A DNA stretch of 64,000 nt from Granulicella sapmiensis (GTDB lineage: Bacteria > Acidobacteriota > Terriglobia > Terriglobales > Acidobacteriaceae), in assembly GCA_026225395.1 (NCBI GenBank), contig JAMFSR010000022.1:1-64000 (forward strand), written 5' to 3'. Made by a program: the position numbers and the translations under genes. Of the stretch, positions 33,726 to 43,380 are shown piece by piece. Position 1 is the first letter of the stretch. Each line of letters starts with the position of its first letter. The notes beneath the pieces are model-generated. The model saw only the letters and a list, made by a program, of their open reading frames with translations, did not search any database and had not been told where the DNA came from.

Positions 33726-34982
33726 CTACTTGTGCGGATGAAGATGCAACAAAAGATTCAACACCGTAGCCAGCGCGGCCTCCACATCCTCTTCGCGCAC
33801 GGCCTCATCCGGATGATGGCTCAACCCTCCCGGCGACCGCACAAACAGCATCGTCGTTGGCACCACCGGCGCAAGAATCATCGAGTCATGCCCCGCCCCC
33901 GAAAACATCGACTTCGCATCATGCCCGGTACGCTCCGCCGCCTGGTGCAGCTTCACCGTCAGGTCGTGGTTCATCGGCACAGCCTTCTGCTCGGAAAGCA
34001 GCGTCGCCTGCACCTTCACGCCACGTACAGCTCCTGCAGCCTCCGCCTTGGTCAGCAAATGCGCCACCGCCGCATGCCGCGACTCATCCTTCGGATGTCG
34101 CACATCGAGCGTCACCAGCGCCGTTCCGGGCACGACGTTCATCGCTCCAGGCAGCGCCTCAATCCGTCCTACGGTCGCGACCAGCTGCGTGTAGTTCGCC
34201 GCATAGCGCTCAATCTCCACGATCCACTGCGCGGCCGCCGCCAGCGCATCATGCCGTAGCGGCATAGGCGTCGTACCCGCGTGGTTCGCATGGCCCTCAA
34301 ACGTCAGCTTCAGCCGCGACTGCCCCACAATCGCCTCAACCACAGCCAGCGAAGCATTGTCGGCCTCCAGCACCGGCCCCTGCTCGATATGCACCTCAAG
34401 CGCCGCAAACGTATTCTTCGCCAGCGGACAGCTCTCGGGAATCCGCGTCGGATCCAGTCCGAAGCTTCGTATAGCATCAGCCACAGAAATACCATCGGCG
34501 TCAGTCTTCGCCAGCAACTCATCCGTAAGCTGCCCAGTCACCGCCATCGACGAAAGGAACGGAAACGAAAACCGTGCGCCTTCCTCTTCCGCAAACGCGA
34601 TCAGTTCAATGTGGAAGGGAATTGGCGTGCTGTGCAGTTGCTCGATCGCCGCCAGCGCCAGCAGCACACCCAGCGGCCCATCAAACGCACCCGCGTTTGG
34701 CACCGTATCGATGTGCGAGAACAGCACCAGCATCGGTGCATCATCCTTCGCAGAACGCCGCACAGCCCTCAGGTTGCCGGCATCATCCGTGCGAGCCTCA
34801 AGCCCCGCCTGTCGAATCCACCAGGTCAGCAGCGTGTGCGCATCGCGTGTGGCTGGCGAAAGAAAGAGGCGCTGCGTCTTGCCCGGCGTATCGGTGATGC
34901 GGGCCAGCTCGCGGCAGCGGGCAATGATCTTCGCGGCGCGCGTCGTATTGGTTTCAGGAGCGGTTGTAACTGCTTGTTTCAT
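33726..34982 (-). CDS. allC: Allantoate amidohydrolase (M20 family)
   Basis: This 418-residue protein has ligand motifs S-H-I-D-T-V-P, G-A-F-D-G-P-L-G-V, F-A-E-E-E-G-A-R-F, H-I-E-Q-G-P and a C-terminal S-G-A-G-H-D-S-M followed by S-H-H-P-D-E. This pattern is characteristic of AllC-type allantoate amidohydrolases, which convert allantoate to ureidoglycine, ammonia and CO2. It sits 20 nt upstream of allE in the same operon. N-carbamoyl amino acid hydrolase is the alternative, but context argues against it. Confidence 0.86.
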   Translation of the reverse strand: MKQAVTTAPETNTTRAAKIIARCRELARITDTPGKTQRLFLSPATRDAHTLLTWWIRQAGLEARTDDAGNLRAVRRSAKDDAPMLVLFSHIDTVPNAGAFDGPLGVLLALAAIEQLHSTPIPFHIELIAFAEEEGARFSFPFLSSMAVTGQLTDELLAKTDADGISVADAIRSFGLDPTRIPESCPLAKNTFAALEVHIEQGPVLEADNASLAVVEAIVGQSRLKLTFEGHANHAGTTPMPLRHDALAAAAQWIVEIERYAANYTQLVATVGRIEALPGAMNVVPGTALVTLDVRHPKDESRHAAVAHLLTKAEAAGAVRGVKVQATLLSEQKAVPMNHDLTVKLHQAAERTGHDAKSMFSGAGHDSMILAPVVPTTMLFVRSPGGLSHHPDEAVREEDVEAALATVLNLLLHLHPHK

Positions 34983-35012
34983 CCACCAACATTCTACGTT
35001 CCCGGCCCGCCT

Positions 35013-35873
35013 TCAGGCGCGGCGAATCGTGGCCTCGATGGTTCCATGCGGCTCATCGGTGGGCACAAAAATGTGATTCGGGTTCCTCTGCCCAAACGGA
35101 GCCAGGTTCACCAGCAGGCAATGCTTATTCGGCATCCGCATATAAACCTCATCGATGATGTCCGTATGCTCCAGCGCCGCCTCCGCCATGGCATACAGCG
35201 TCTGCTGCACGGAAAGCGAATCATGCTTCGCAAACGCGGCAATCATCGTCTCGCGCAAATGCCCGCGCACCTTATCAAAATCAATCCCCGCGGCAATCGC
35301 GTCGGCGGTGTACTCCCAAGTAGCCTTAAGCGCCGTCGCAAAGATACGATCCGTCGTCTCCGGCAGCGTCGTCAGCTCATCCTTGATATACCCCACAAAC
35401 CCCGAGTTCGCACTCTTCAGCACAGTCAGGTTATCGAGCCCGCTGATGATCTCAAATCCTGCACCCTGCGCCCGCGAAACCGTCGTGGTCTGCACCTCAT
35501 CCGAACCCCGCATAAACGCCGTCGGAAACGGCTTCCCATCCACCGTCAGCCGCTTCCAAAGCGTCGACTCAATCACCACCTCAGCCTCAGTCACCTGCGG
35601 ATTCCGCCCCAGCAGAAAATCCACCAGCTCCTTCGCATAGTCCTCCATGCTCGTAGCCTTGGAGTCGCGCGCCAGCGAGTACACCGTGTTCTTCATCGTG
35701 TCTGTTGGCAGAATCTTCGAGTTGTCGCCCAGCGTGTGCGCCGTCTCAAAGTCACCGGAGAGCAGTATCTGCACCGTCCACTCATCTAAATCGTGATGGT
35801 CTTCATGCTTCGTAACGCGCATCAAGCGGACTTTAGATTTGCCATAACGATTGGCAGCAAGTTTTGCAGGCAT
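35013..35873 (-). CDS. Urate oxidase (uricase)
   Basis: This 286-residue cofactor-free uricase has paired tunnelling-fold domains. Recognisable parts are Y-G-K-S-K-V-R-L, the L-P-T-D-T-M-K-N-T-V-Y segment with catalytic Thr (residues 55-65), and P-T-D-E-P-H-G-T-I-E-A-T at the end. It oxidises urate to 5-hydroxyisourate. It is followed by hiuH-uraD upstream in the operon, which process the product. Confidence 0.93.
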   Translation of the reverse strand: MPAKLAANRYGKSKVRLMRVTKHEDHHDLDEWTVQILLSGDFETAHTLGDNSKILPTDTMKNTVYSLARDSKATSMEDYAKELVDFLLGRNPQVTEAEVVIESTLWKRLTVDGKPFPTAFMRGSDEVQTTTVSRAQGAGFEIISGLDNLTVLKSANSGFVGYIKDELTTLPETTDRIFATALKATWEYTADAIAAGIDFDKVRGHLRETMIAAFAKHDSLSVQQTLYAMAEAALEHTDIIDEVYMRMPNKHCLLVNLAPFGQRNPNHIFVPTDEPHGTIEATIRRA

Positions 35874-35900
35874 CAGTTCATCCTTTCAACTACGTTGTCT

Positions 35901-36236
35901 TCAACTTCCCCGATAAGTGGTGTAGCCGTTAGCTGTCAGTAATAACGGTATGTGATAGTGCTGCTCCGGGTCAGTGATGGTGAACACAATTTCGACATAC
36001 GGATAAAGCCCTGTCAGCGACTGCGCGCAGAAGTACTCGCTTGTAGCAAACTTGATCTTGTACGTCGCTGCATCGAGCGGGCTGTCACCGAGCAGCGTCT
36101 TGCAGCGGCCATCGGCATCGGTAGCGCCGCGCCCAATCTTTTCCCAAACCTCACCCGAGAGCTTCGAAAGTATTAGCGAAACGTTCGCCGCCGGCCGACC
36201 GATTGCAGTATCCAGAATGTGCGTTGAAAGCCCCAT
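35901..36236 (-). CDS. uraH: 5-hydroxyisourate hydrolase (transthyretin-like)
   Basis: This 111-residue protein starts with the L-S-T-H-I-L-D-T-A-I-G-R-P-A motif (catalytic His) and ends in Y-R-G-S, the hallmark of HIU hydrolases that separates them from transthyretin. It hydrolyses 5-hydroxyisourate to OHCU. The ATG immediately follows the uraD stop codon. Confidence 0.95.
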   Translation of the reverse strand: MGLSTHILDTAIGRPAANVSLILSKLSGEVWEKIGRGATDADGRCKTLLGDSPLDAATYKIKFATSEYFCAQSLTGLYPYVEIVFTITDPEQHYHIPLLLTANGYTTYRGS

Positions 36237-36776
36237 CTACTTCGCCTCCTTCGGCACTGCCAGCCACTTGCGCAGCCGAAGCTGCGTAATTTGCCGCTGC
36301 TGCTCCGTGGCCTCCAGCAACTCAGTCTCCGAATCATTCGCCAGCCGCTTACGCAGAATCGCAAGCATCTCCTCAGCAGACTTCCCACTCGCGCACACGA
36401 TAAAAATCCGCCCAAACGTCTCTTCATACACACGATTCGCCGCCGCCAGCGCCGCCTGCGTATCTTCGGTCAACTTCGCCGCACTCTGCTCCCCCGCAGA
36501 CCACGTCAGGCTTTTCTCGGTCGCAGCCTTCGCCTTGTGCTCGCCAATACGCGGGTGCGAATCAAAAGCCTCCTGCCAATCCTCCGGCCCAAGCGCGAGC
36601 CACACGCGATCCGACGCCGCAAACAGCGCCTCATCCAACCGGAACGGCCGCATCTTCGCCAGCTGGACCGCCCATTCCAGGGATCCGTTACACGGCAGCA
36701 CCGCCGCGACGGCAACCTGCGGCTCCAGTAAATTCCAGTCTTCGAGAATAGGATTCATCGTCATCGGCTGTGTCAT
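36237..36776 (-). CDS. uraD: OHCU decarboxylase
   Basis: This 179-residue protein has the conserved S-H-P-R-I-G-E motif (catalytic His, about residue 74) and F-I-V-C-A-S-G-K-S-A-E-E-M-L. It decarboxylates OHCU stereospecifically to S-allantoin. It starts 3 nt after the allB stop and abuts uraH, so the three are translated in series. Three in-frame ATGs lie within the first seven codons, so the exact start is uncertain. Confidence 0.93.
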   Translation of the reverse strand: MTQPMTMNPILEDWNLLEPQVAVAAVLPCNGSLEWAVQLAKMRPFRLDEALFAASDRVWLALGPEDWQEAFDSHPRIGEHKAKAATEKSLTWSAGEQSAAKLTEDTQAALAAANRVYEETFGRIFIVCASGKSAEEMLAILRKRLANDSETELLEATEQQRQITQLRLRKWLAVPKEAK

Positions 36777-36779
36777 CGC

Positions 36780-38183
36780 TCAAGCTGGTGTGATGTCACA
36801 GGATAACCCGTACTCGCGCCCGCGCGTCGTGTGCGCGAACACATCCCTGCTCGCGGGGTCGTACACACACTCACCCCGCAGCCAAGTCCGCCGCACCTCG
36901 CCACGCAGCGTCTCGCCCATGTATGGCGAAATTCGGTGCCGGTAGTGCAGCGCATCCGCCGTAATCACGCGGCTTGCTTCGGGATCGAACCCCACAAGGT
37001 TCGCATGTTTGCCCGGCTCAATCGAACCCACCTCCATCGCAAGCCCCGCCAGCCGCGCCGGCGCCGCAGACGTCCACTCCGCCAGCTGTGCCAGCGAATA
37101 TCCACGCTGCTGCGCCTGGGTCCAGATCACCGAAATCGCCGTAGACAGCGATGCAATCCCACCCCATGCCTGATCGAACCGTCCGCCTTCTTCACCCGGC
37201 CCATTCGCCTCCAGCCGCTTCATCGAAGGCGGACACGGCGAGTGGTCCGTCGCAATCAAATCGATCGTGCCATCCTCCAGCGCCTTCCACAGCAGCTCGC
37301 GGTTCGCCCGGCTGCGAATCGGCGGTGTGCACTTGAACAGCGTCGCGCCATCAGGAATCTCCTCCGCCACGCAGTGCAGATGATGCGGACAAGCCTCCGC
37401 CGTAATCGACAAGCCTTCCTTCTTCGCCGCTGCAATCATCGGCAGCGCCTGGGCCGTTGAAAGATGCACAATATGCAGCCGGAACTTGTACTGACGGCAG
37501 AGCTCGATCAGCATCTCAATCGCCTCCAGCTCCGACTGGTCCGGCCGCGAAGCCAGATACGTCTCATACTTCCGCCAGTCCGCCCCCTCCGCCTCCAGCC
37601 GCGCAAAAGCCTCGTTGATCGAAGGCTCCAGCTCCGCATGCACCAGTAGCGGCAGCCCTGTGCGTGCAATATGCGGCAGCGCCAGCTCCAGGTTCGCGCG
37701 ATCGATCGCCGTAAACCCATCGCACCCCGGATAAATCAGAAAGCTCTTGAACCCCGGAACCCCCGCCAGCGCCAGCGGTTCCAACTCCTCCTGGTTGCCA
37801 TCCACGCACCCACCCCAAAGCGCATAGTCGACCAAACACTGCCCCTTCGCGGCCTCACGTTTTAACTCCAGTGCTTCGACGTCCGTGGTTTCGGGCAAAC
37901 AGTTCAGCGGCATATCCACCAGCGTCGTAAACCCGCCCGCAGCAGCCGCGCGCGTGGCGGTGGCAAAGCCTTCCCACTCCGTGCGCCCCGGCTCGTTAAT
38001 ATGCGTATGCGCGTCGATCAACCCCGGCAGCAGCGCAAGCTCGCCCAGGTCCTCGATCTCGATGCCCGCAGCGACTTCGCTCACCGGCTTCACGGCAACA
38101 ATCCGTTCGTCTTCGATAACAACAGCAGCGTCCACGATCCCCTGGGGCGTAACGACACGGCGCGAGCGCAGAGCATGTACCAT
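36780..38183 (-). CDS. allB: Allantoinase
   Basis: This 467-residue cyclic amidohydrolase has metal ligands D-A-H-T-H-I-N-E-P-G-R (residues 58-68), F-K-S-F (the carboxylated Lys), L-H-I-V-H-L-S and I-A-T-D-H-S-P. It opens allantoin to allantoate. It is the first gene of the minus-strand purine operon, with a 57-nt divergent promoter region shared with guaD. Confidence 0.94.
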   Translation of the reverse strand: MVHALRSRRVVTPQGIVDAAVVIEDERIVAVKPVSEVAAGIEIEDLGELALLPGLIDAHTHINEPGRTEWEGFATATRAAAAGGFTTLVDMPLNCLPETTDVEALELKREAAKGQCLVDYALWGGCVDGNQEELEPLALAGVPGFKSFLIYPGCDGFTAIDRANLELALPHIARTGLPLLVHAELEPSINEAFARLEAEGADWRKYETYLASRPDQSELEAIEMLIELCRQYKFRLHIVHLSTAQALPMIAAAKKEGLSITAEACPHHLHCVAEEIPDGATLFKCTPPIRSRANRELLWKALEDGTIDLIATDHSPCPPSMKRLEANGPGEEGGRFDQAWGGIASLSTAISVIWTQAQQRGYSLAQLAEWTSAAPARLAGLAMEVGSIEPGKHANLVGFDPEASRVITADALHYRHRISPYMGETLRGEVRRTWLRGECVYDPASRDVFAHTTRGREYGLSCDITPA

Positions 38184-38240
38184 AAATCTGATTATGCCCT
38201 GTTTCGCTCAGCGTTCGGGGATGTATGAGGTTTCAACCGA

Positions 38241-38714
38241 ATGCAGGGAAATCCTGAATTTATGCGGCAGGCCATCCAGCTTGCCACCGACAACGTCACT
38301 AGCGGCCGCGGCGGCCCGTTTGGCGCGGTCATCGTCAAAGACGGCGTCGTCATCGCCACCGGCGCCAACCACGTCACCTCCTCCAGCGACCCCACAGCGC
38401 ACGCCGAGGTCACCGCCATCCGCAACGCCTGCCAGGCGCTCGGCACCTTCACGCTCGAAGGCTGCGAGCTCTACACCAGCTGCGAGCCCTGCCCCATGTG
38501 CCTCGCCGCCACCTACTGGGCGCGCTGCAAGACCATTTACTACGGCTGTAACGCCGCAGACGCCGCCAAGGCCGGCTTCGACGACGCATTCCTCTACGCC
38601 GAAATGAAAAAACCCCTAGCCGAGCGCTCGCTCCCCATTCTTAACCTCTGTCCCGAAGATGCATGGCAGGCCTTCGCCGCCTGGATCGAAAGCCCAATGA
38701 AAGTGGAGTACTGA
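38241..38714 (+). CDS. guaD: Guanine deaminase (CMP/dCMP-deaminase fold)
   Basis: This 157-residue zinc deaminase has H-A-E-V-T-A-I and C-E-P-C-P-M-C-L-A, the ligand and catalytic Glu set, and the C-terminal Tyr seen in bacterial guanine deaminases that closes the active site. It makes xanthine from guanine, feeding the divergent purine pathway. Its stop overlaps the hom ATG by one base. Confidence 0.88.
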   Translation: MQGNPEFMRQAIQLATDNVTSGRGGPFGAVIVKDGVVIATGANHVTSSSDPTAHAEVTAIRNACQALGTFTLEGCELYTSCEPCPMCLAATYWARCKTIYYGCNAADAAKAGFDDAFLYAEMKKPLAERSLPILNLCPEDAWQAFAAWIESPMKVEY

Positions 38715-39994
38715 TGTCTGAAAAGGTTCTAAACGTAGGTTTGCTGGGTTTTGGCACCGTCGGTAGCTCCTTCGCCGAGGTTCTCGCAGCATCGGGCCGC
38801 ATGGATATACGCATCACCCACGTCTACAACCGTGGCATCGAGCGCAAAAAGACACACGAGCGTGCAAAGTTCGTCCCCACTGGCGCCGTCTGGACCGAAA
38901 ACGTCGACGACGTCCTCGCCTCGCCCGACATTCACCTCGTCGTCGAGCTCATGGGCGGCCTCGACCCCATCGAAGGCTGGCTGCGCACCGCGCTCAACGC
39001 CGGCAAGCACGTCGTCACAGCCAACAAGCAGCTCATCGCCTATCGCGGCTCCGATCTCTTCGCCCTCGCCGCCAGCAAAGGCGTGCAGCTGCTCTACGGC
39101 GCAGCCGTCGCAGGCGGCGTCCCGGTCATCCCCGGCATGTCGCAGGGCCTCTCCGGCGACAAGATCACGCGCATCAGCGGCATCGTCAACGGCACTTGCA
39201 ACTTCATCCTCAGCTCCATGGAAACCGGCGCCGACTACGGCGAAGTCCTCAAGAAAGCCCAGGCCGCCGGCTACGCTGAAGCCAACCCCTCTGCCGACGT
39301 CGACGGCTTCGACGCCCGCGCCAAGCTCTGCGTCCTCTCCCGCATCGCCCTCCGCGCCGAAATCAACCCCGACGACGTCCCCGCGCAGACTATCTCACAT
39401 GTCTCGGCTATCGACTTCGCCTACGCCAAGGAACTCGGCTGCACGGTCCGCCAGGTCTCCCGGGCTCAACTAGACGGCGAAAAAGTAAGCGCCCGCGTAG
39501 GCCCCATGCTCGTCCCCACCACCTCGCCCATCGCCTGGTCGCACGGCACGCAGAACATGGTCGTCACCAGCGGTAAATTCGGTGGAGACGTAGTCTTCTC
39601 CGGCCACGGCGCCGGCGGACACCCCACAGCAGTAGCCGTCACCAGCGATGTCCTCGCCATCGCCGAAGGTAGCGCTGGCGTCCGCCTCCCGGCTCACAAA
39701 GTCCAGGTTTCCGGCGACGTCCTCGCCCCGCACTACCTTCGCTTCATCGTCAAAGACTCCCCCGGTATCGTCGCCGCCATCGCCGGCGCGCTTGCCAAGG
39801 TTGGCATCAACATCGACTCCATCCTGCAGCACCGCGGCCACACCGGCGACCGCCTTCCCTTCGTCGTTACCACCGAACCCTGCCTGAGCTCCACGCTCGA
39901 AAAAGCGATCGCGGACATGACGAAGATGGAGTTCATGGTCGAACCTCCGCAGGTCATGCAAATCCTCGTCGTCGACGACCGCGACACCGACTAG
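38714..39994 (+). CDS. hom: Homoserine dehydrogenase
   Basis: This 426-residue protein has an NAD(P)-binding site G-L-L-G-F-G-T-V-G (residues 8-16), a catalytic region with K-H-V-V-T-A-N-K-Q-L and G-I-V-N-G-T-C-N-F-I-L, and a C-terminal ACT domain (about 345-420) for feedback control, probably by threonine. It reduces aspartate semialdehyde to homoserine. No aspartokinase is fused. It is translationally linked to guaD, an unusual pairing that may be fortuitous. ATG at 38714 matches the family start. Confidence 0.93.
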   Translation: MSEKVLNVGLLGFGTVGSSFAEVLAASGRMDIRITHVYNRGIERKKTHERAKFVPTGAVWTENVDDVLASPDIHLVVELMGGLDPIEGWLRTALNAGKHVVTANKQLIAYRGSDLFALAASKGVQLLYGAAVAGGVPVIPGMSQGLSGDKITRISGIVNGTCNFILSSMETGADYGEVLKKAQAAGYAEANPSADVDGFDARAKLCVLSRIALRAEINPDDVPAQTISHVSAIDFAYAKELGCTVRQVSRAQLDGEKVSARVGPMLVPTTSPIAWSHGTQNMVVTSGKFGGDVVFSGHGAGGHPTAVAVTSDVLAIAEGSAGVRLPAHKVQVSGDVLAPHYLRFIVKDSPGIVAAIAGALAKVGINIDSILQHRGHTGDRLPFVVTTEPCLSSTLEKAIADMTKMEFMVEPPQVMQILVVDDRDTD

Positions 39995-40057
39995 GGAAGC
40001 GGGCAACGCGCTTCCGTAAGCCTCTGTCGTCATCCGAAATCAGATGTAGCTCAGGGT

Positions 40058-41950
40058 ATGATGGCGGGTATCAGGAGACTTCCTTTGCCTTTGGACCGGT
40101 CGTTACGGAAAGAGTGGGCGCTGTTCGCCCTCGCCGCAGTGACCGTGGTTGCTATCTGCTGGGTTCCGTACCACGTCCCGATGGAGCCTACGGTTTCGGA
40201 CAGCTACGTTTTCGGCTACAACAATCGAGCAGGGGAAGCTCTTCTCTTAGTCGGAGCGTTTCTTGTAGCGCTGTTGAATGTGGATGTCTCAGGCCGTCCC
40301 ATGCCGTCAAAGGCTCTCTCCCGTTCGTCGCTGCGGAAGGCCCTGGCTGGGACGATGGCCCTGTCCGCTGTACTGTTCTTGTTGACTCGCAAGCTGGGCG
40401 GCTTCCAGGAGTCGATTTATTTTATCGATCGGGTCAATGAGGCGGTTGCCGGTCTGCGGCCTTATACCGGCTTCGAATATCCCTACGGCCCGGCATTCAT
40501 CTATGGCCCCGTGTGGCTGTCGCGCTGGTTTCACCTGGGGGTCAACGACGCGTATCTGCTTTTCTGGATGCTGCTTGCGCTGACCGGAACGTACCTGCTC
40601 TACAAAACAATTCTCTGGATCGACGAGCCGCCGGGCAAGCAAAGGGCGATCTTCCTGTTTCTATGGGCGATGTCTTTGGGCGGCTTGCTATCCACGGGCC
40701 TAAACTACTGTTTCTTCCGCTATATTCTGCCCTGCTGGCTGGGCCTGTTGATCTATAGGCGCATGAACCTCGCTGTGGAAGGTAAAGCCTCTGCTGCGCT
40801 GCCGTTTCTGCTACCTGTACCGTTTCTCGCACTGCTGCTGCTGGTTTCTCCTGAGATGGCCTTAGGCTTTGGCGCGGGTGTCGTGGCTTACCTGGCATGG
40901 TTTGGCCGCTTGCGAACCGGCAGGAACGGCTTATGGTTCGCCCTCATGCTGGCCGGCATGGGCGTCGTGTTGTGGCTGGCGTCACGGCTTGGCCTATTCA
41001 TGGCGGTCGATGTCTTCCGCCGCGGCGGCATGAATTTTCCCATCATGCCGGCACTGCATCTGTTGCTGCTGTTTTTTTGCGTCGGTTTAGTCGCCTGCTA
41101 CGTGGGGACACGGGTCCGCAGTCGAGAACCCAGCGCCCTGATGATGTTGATCGCGGTTTCAACCGTCACTCTAGCCTCCGGACTGGGACGTTGTGACTCG
41201 GGTCATGCGCTCTACAACCCGCTCGGCATTTGGATTGCCGCCTGGTTTATCGCCGCCGGAATGCCTTCGCTCTGGCGGTGGTTGTGGCCGGCGCAATGGC
41301 TCGTGTTTTTTCTCATTCCGATTGGTCCGGCCATCTTCCAGACAGGATCGTTGCTGTTCAAAGCTGCATTGCCCCGGATCCTGGCGAGCGAGCCGATGGA
41401 GCAGACGACCACCGTGGATCGTTGGGTCCTGAAGCGGATGACCGGCGCTCTCGGAGCACAACGCGCCGCCGTGAAGTTCGCAAACATCAAAGCGCTCGCT
41501 CATTCCAGCGACGTGATCGATGTGCCTGCATTATTCGGCCAGAAGCCGGGAACAGTCTTCGAAGCGCCAATCGGTTTTGCTCCTAACCGTTTCGGCACAT
41601 ACCATTCGCCCTCTATCGACGAGGGATACTTCTTTGAAAACTTTGACATTGTCCTTCCGTCTCAGGTAACGCGGAAGGTCGCTGAAATGGCCTCCTATCC
41701 GCAGCGGCCATTGTTACTGCTGCCCGGCTGGGAGGACAATTTTTCAGATGCCGGGCCTTCGTCGACAAGCGGGCTCAGCCATCTCTTCCTGTATCCCTAC
41801 AACCGGCCGGTGGTGCATTCGGAAAATCTAACGCGACCAATCTACGATTACATCGAGCAGCACTATCGGCTGGCAGGGAGCGCGACACCCGAGCACTTTG
41901 GCTATGAGCTATGGATGCCCCGTGAAATCGCTCCCGCCAGCCACCCATAA
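40058..41950 (+). CDS. Polytopic membrane protein, unknown function
   Basis: This 630-residue protein has about eleven to twelve membrane segments between residues 22 and 455, then a soluble C-terminal domain of about 170 residues. The layout resembles lipid-linked-sugar glycosyltransferases (GT-C fold) with a periplasmic tail, but I see no decisive catalytic motif; an early E-P-T-V-S-D-S-Y loop after the first helix is compatible with a GT-C Asp/Glu. It stands alone between hom and moeZ. Confidence 0.7.
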   Translation: MMAGIRRLPLPLDRSLRKEWALFALAAVTVVAICWVPYHVPMEPTVSDSYVFGYNNRAGEALLLVGAFLVALLNVDVSGRPMPSKALSRSSLRKALAGTMALSAVLFLLTRKLGGFQESIYFIDRVNEAVAGLRPYTGFEYPYGPAFIYGPVWLSRWFHLGVNDAYLLFWMLLALTGTYLLYKTILWIDEPPGKQRAIFLFLWAMSLGGLLSTGLNYCFFRYILPCWLGLLIYRRMNLAVEGKASAALPFLLPVPFLALLLLVSPEMALGFGAGVVAYLAWFGRLRTGRNGLWFALMLAGMGVVLWLASRLGLFMAVDVFRRGGMNFPIMPALHLLLLFFCVGLVACYVGTRVRSREPSALMMLIAVSTVTLASGLGRCDSGHALYNPLGIWIAAWFIAAGMPSLWRWLWPAQWLVFFLIPIGPAIFQTGSLLFKAALPRILASEPMEQTTTVDRWVLKRMTGALGAQRAAVKFANIKALAHSSDVIDVPALFGQKPGTVFEAPIGFAPNRFGTYHSPSIDEGYFFENFDIVLPSQVTRKVAEMASYPQRPLLLLPGWEDNFSDAGPSSTSGLSHLFLYPYNRPVVHSENLTRPIYDYIEQHYRLAGSATPEHFGYELWMPREIAPASHP

Positions 41951-42032
41951 GGGCAACGTGCTGCGAGATCAGCTTCACCTTCAGTTCAAGCCATACAGGT
42001 CTTCAGCGTAGCCATCGCAAGAGCCCACACCG

Positions 42033-43262
42033 TCAATACTTCGGTAGTGACGTATCGATCCGGTCCGCCCAGGCCAGGATTCCGCCCGCCAAGTTATGCA
42101 CGTTCGTATAGCCTGCTTCCTTCAACGCCAGCGAAGCCTTCTGCGAACGCGCCCCGCTCTTGCACTGCAGGATGATCTCCGCGTTCTTGTCCGCGGGCAG
42201 CTCACTCAACCGTCCCGTCAGTGTACCCAGCGGAATCTGCGGTACGCCGATGTTCACAATTGCGTATTCATGCGGCTCGCGCACATCCAGCACAAACGGC
42301 TTGTCGCCCTTGTCCCAGCGAGCCTTCAGCTCTTCCACGCTCATCTGCGGAATGCCATCGACCTCTGCCACAGCCGCCACGTTCGCAAACGACGAAACCT
42401 CTAGCGGCCCGGTCTCGGTCGGCGGCGCGATCCCGCAGAACTGGTCATAGTCGATCAGCTCCTTGATCTCATGCGTCCCGCAGGCCGGGCATTCAGGGTT
42501 CTTGCGCAGCTTCAGCGTGCGGAAGCCCATCGAAAGCGCGTCTACCAGCAGCAGCCGTCCGATCAGCGGCTCGCCAATCCCCAGGATCAGCTTGATGACC
42601 TCAGTCGCCTGGATCACGCCCACAAGCCCGGGCAGAATCCCCAGCACGCCGCCCTCGGCGCAGCTCGGCACAAGTCCCGGCGGCGGCGGTTCCGGGTACA
42701 GGCAGCGATAGCACGGGCCTTCCTCAGTCGCAAACACGCTCGCCTGGCCCTCAAAGCGGAAGATCGACCCATACGCATTCGGCTTGCCGGTTAATACGCA
42801 GGCATCGTTCACGAGATAGCGCGTCTGGAAGTTGTCGGTACCATCGGCAATCACGTCGTATTCCTTGAAAATCTCAAGCGCGTTCGCCGAAGTCAGCATC
42901 GTGTTGTGCTTCACCACATTCACGTTCTTGTTCAGCCCCTTGAGCATGATCTCAGCCGAATCCACCTTCAGCTTGCCCACGGTGGCCTGCGAATGGATGA
43001 TCTGGCGCTGCAGGTTGCTCTCATCCACCACGTCAAAATCGACGAGGCCGATCGTGCCCACGCCGGCAGCGGTCAAATAAAGCGCCAGCGGCGCGCCCAG
43101 CCCACCCGTGCCCACGCAGAGCACTTTCGCAGCCTTCAGCTTCTGCTGGCCCTCCATGCCCACCTCGGGCAGGATCAGGTGGCGCGAGTACCGCGCAATC
43201 TCTTCATTCGTAAGCTTCGGCAGTTCGGCGGCGGTTTCAATGAAATCTTCAGTAGCGATCAT
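42033..43262 (-). CDS. moeZ: MoeZ/MoeB-type adenylyltransferase with rhodanese domain
   Basis: This 409-residue protein has an E1-like domain with nucleotide site G-T-G-G-L-G-A-P (about 51-58), Y-S-R-H-L-I-L-P-E, and zinc Cys pairs C-P-A-C and a C-Y-R-C-L segment. A C-terminal rhodanese domain (about 305-405) has the active loop C-K-S-G-A-R-S. Such proteins adenylate the diglycine end of sulfur carriers and load sulfur, making a thiocarboxylate. It neighbours a CysO-like carrier, JAMM protease and CysM, so sulfur transfer for cysteine is its likely role, possibly with molybdopterin or thiazole roles too. Confidence 0.92.
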   Translation of the reverse strand: MIATEDFIETAAELPKLTNEEIARYSRHLILPEVGMEGQQKLKAAKVLCVGTGGLGAPLALYLTAAGVGTIGLVDFDVVDESNLQRQIIHSQATVGKLKVDSAEIMLKGLNKNVNVVKHNTMLTSANALEIFKEYDVIADGTDNFQTRYLVNDACVLTGKPNAYGSIFRFEGQASVFATEEGPCYRCLYPEPPPPGLVPSCAEGGVLGILPGLVGVIQATEVIKLILGIGEPLIGRLLLVDALSMGFRTLKLRKNPECPACGTHEIKELIDYDQFCGIAPPTETGPLEVSSFANVAAVAEVDGIPQMSVEELKARWDKGDKPFVLDVREPHEYAIVNIGVPQIPLGTLTGRLSELPADKNAEIILQCKSGARSQKASLALKEAGYTNVHNLAGGILAWADRIDTSLPKY

Positions 43263-43380
43263 GGTGTCCTTCAGTGTAGCTGCGTTCGCCGCAAGAATGC
43301 GACAAAACGGCCCATATAGAGCAGATGCTCCCTACGGCGGTTGGATTCGATTGTGCGGGATTTGGGGGTTGTTCTCGCCT

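Noticed and set aside
34281..35789. 502-codon plus-strand frame
   Set aside because: It is antisense to allC and uricase, both with intact motifs.
39995..40015. Hairpin GGAAGCG/CGCTTCC after hom
   Set aside because: No T-run follows and the stem is short; not convincing as a terminator.
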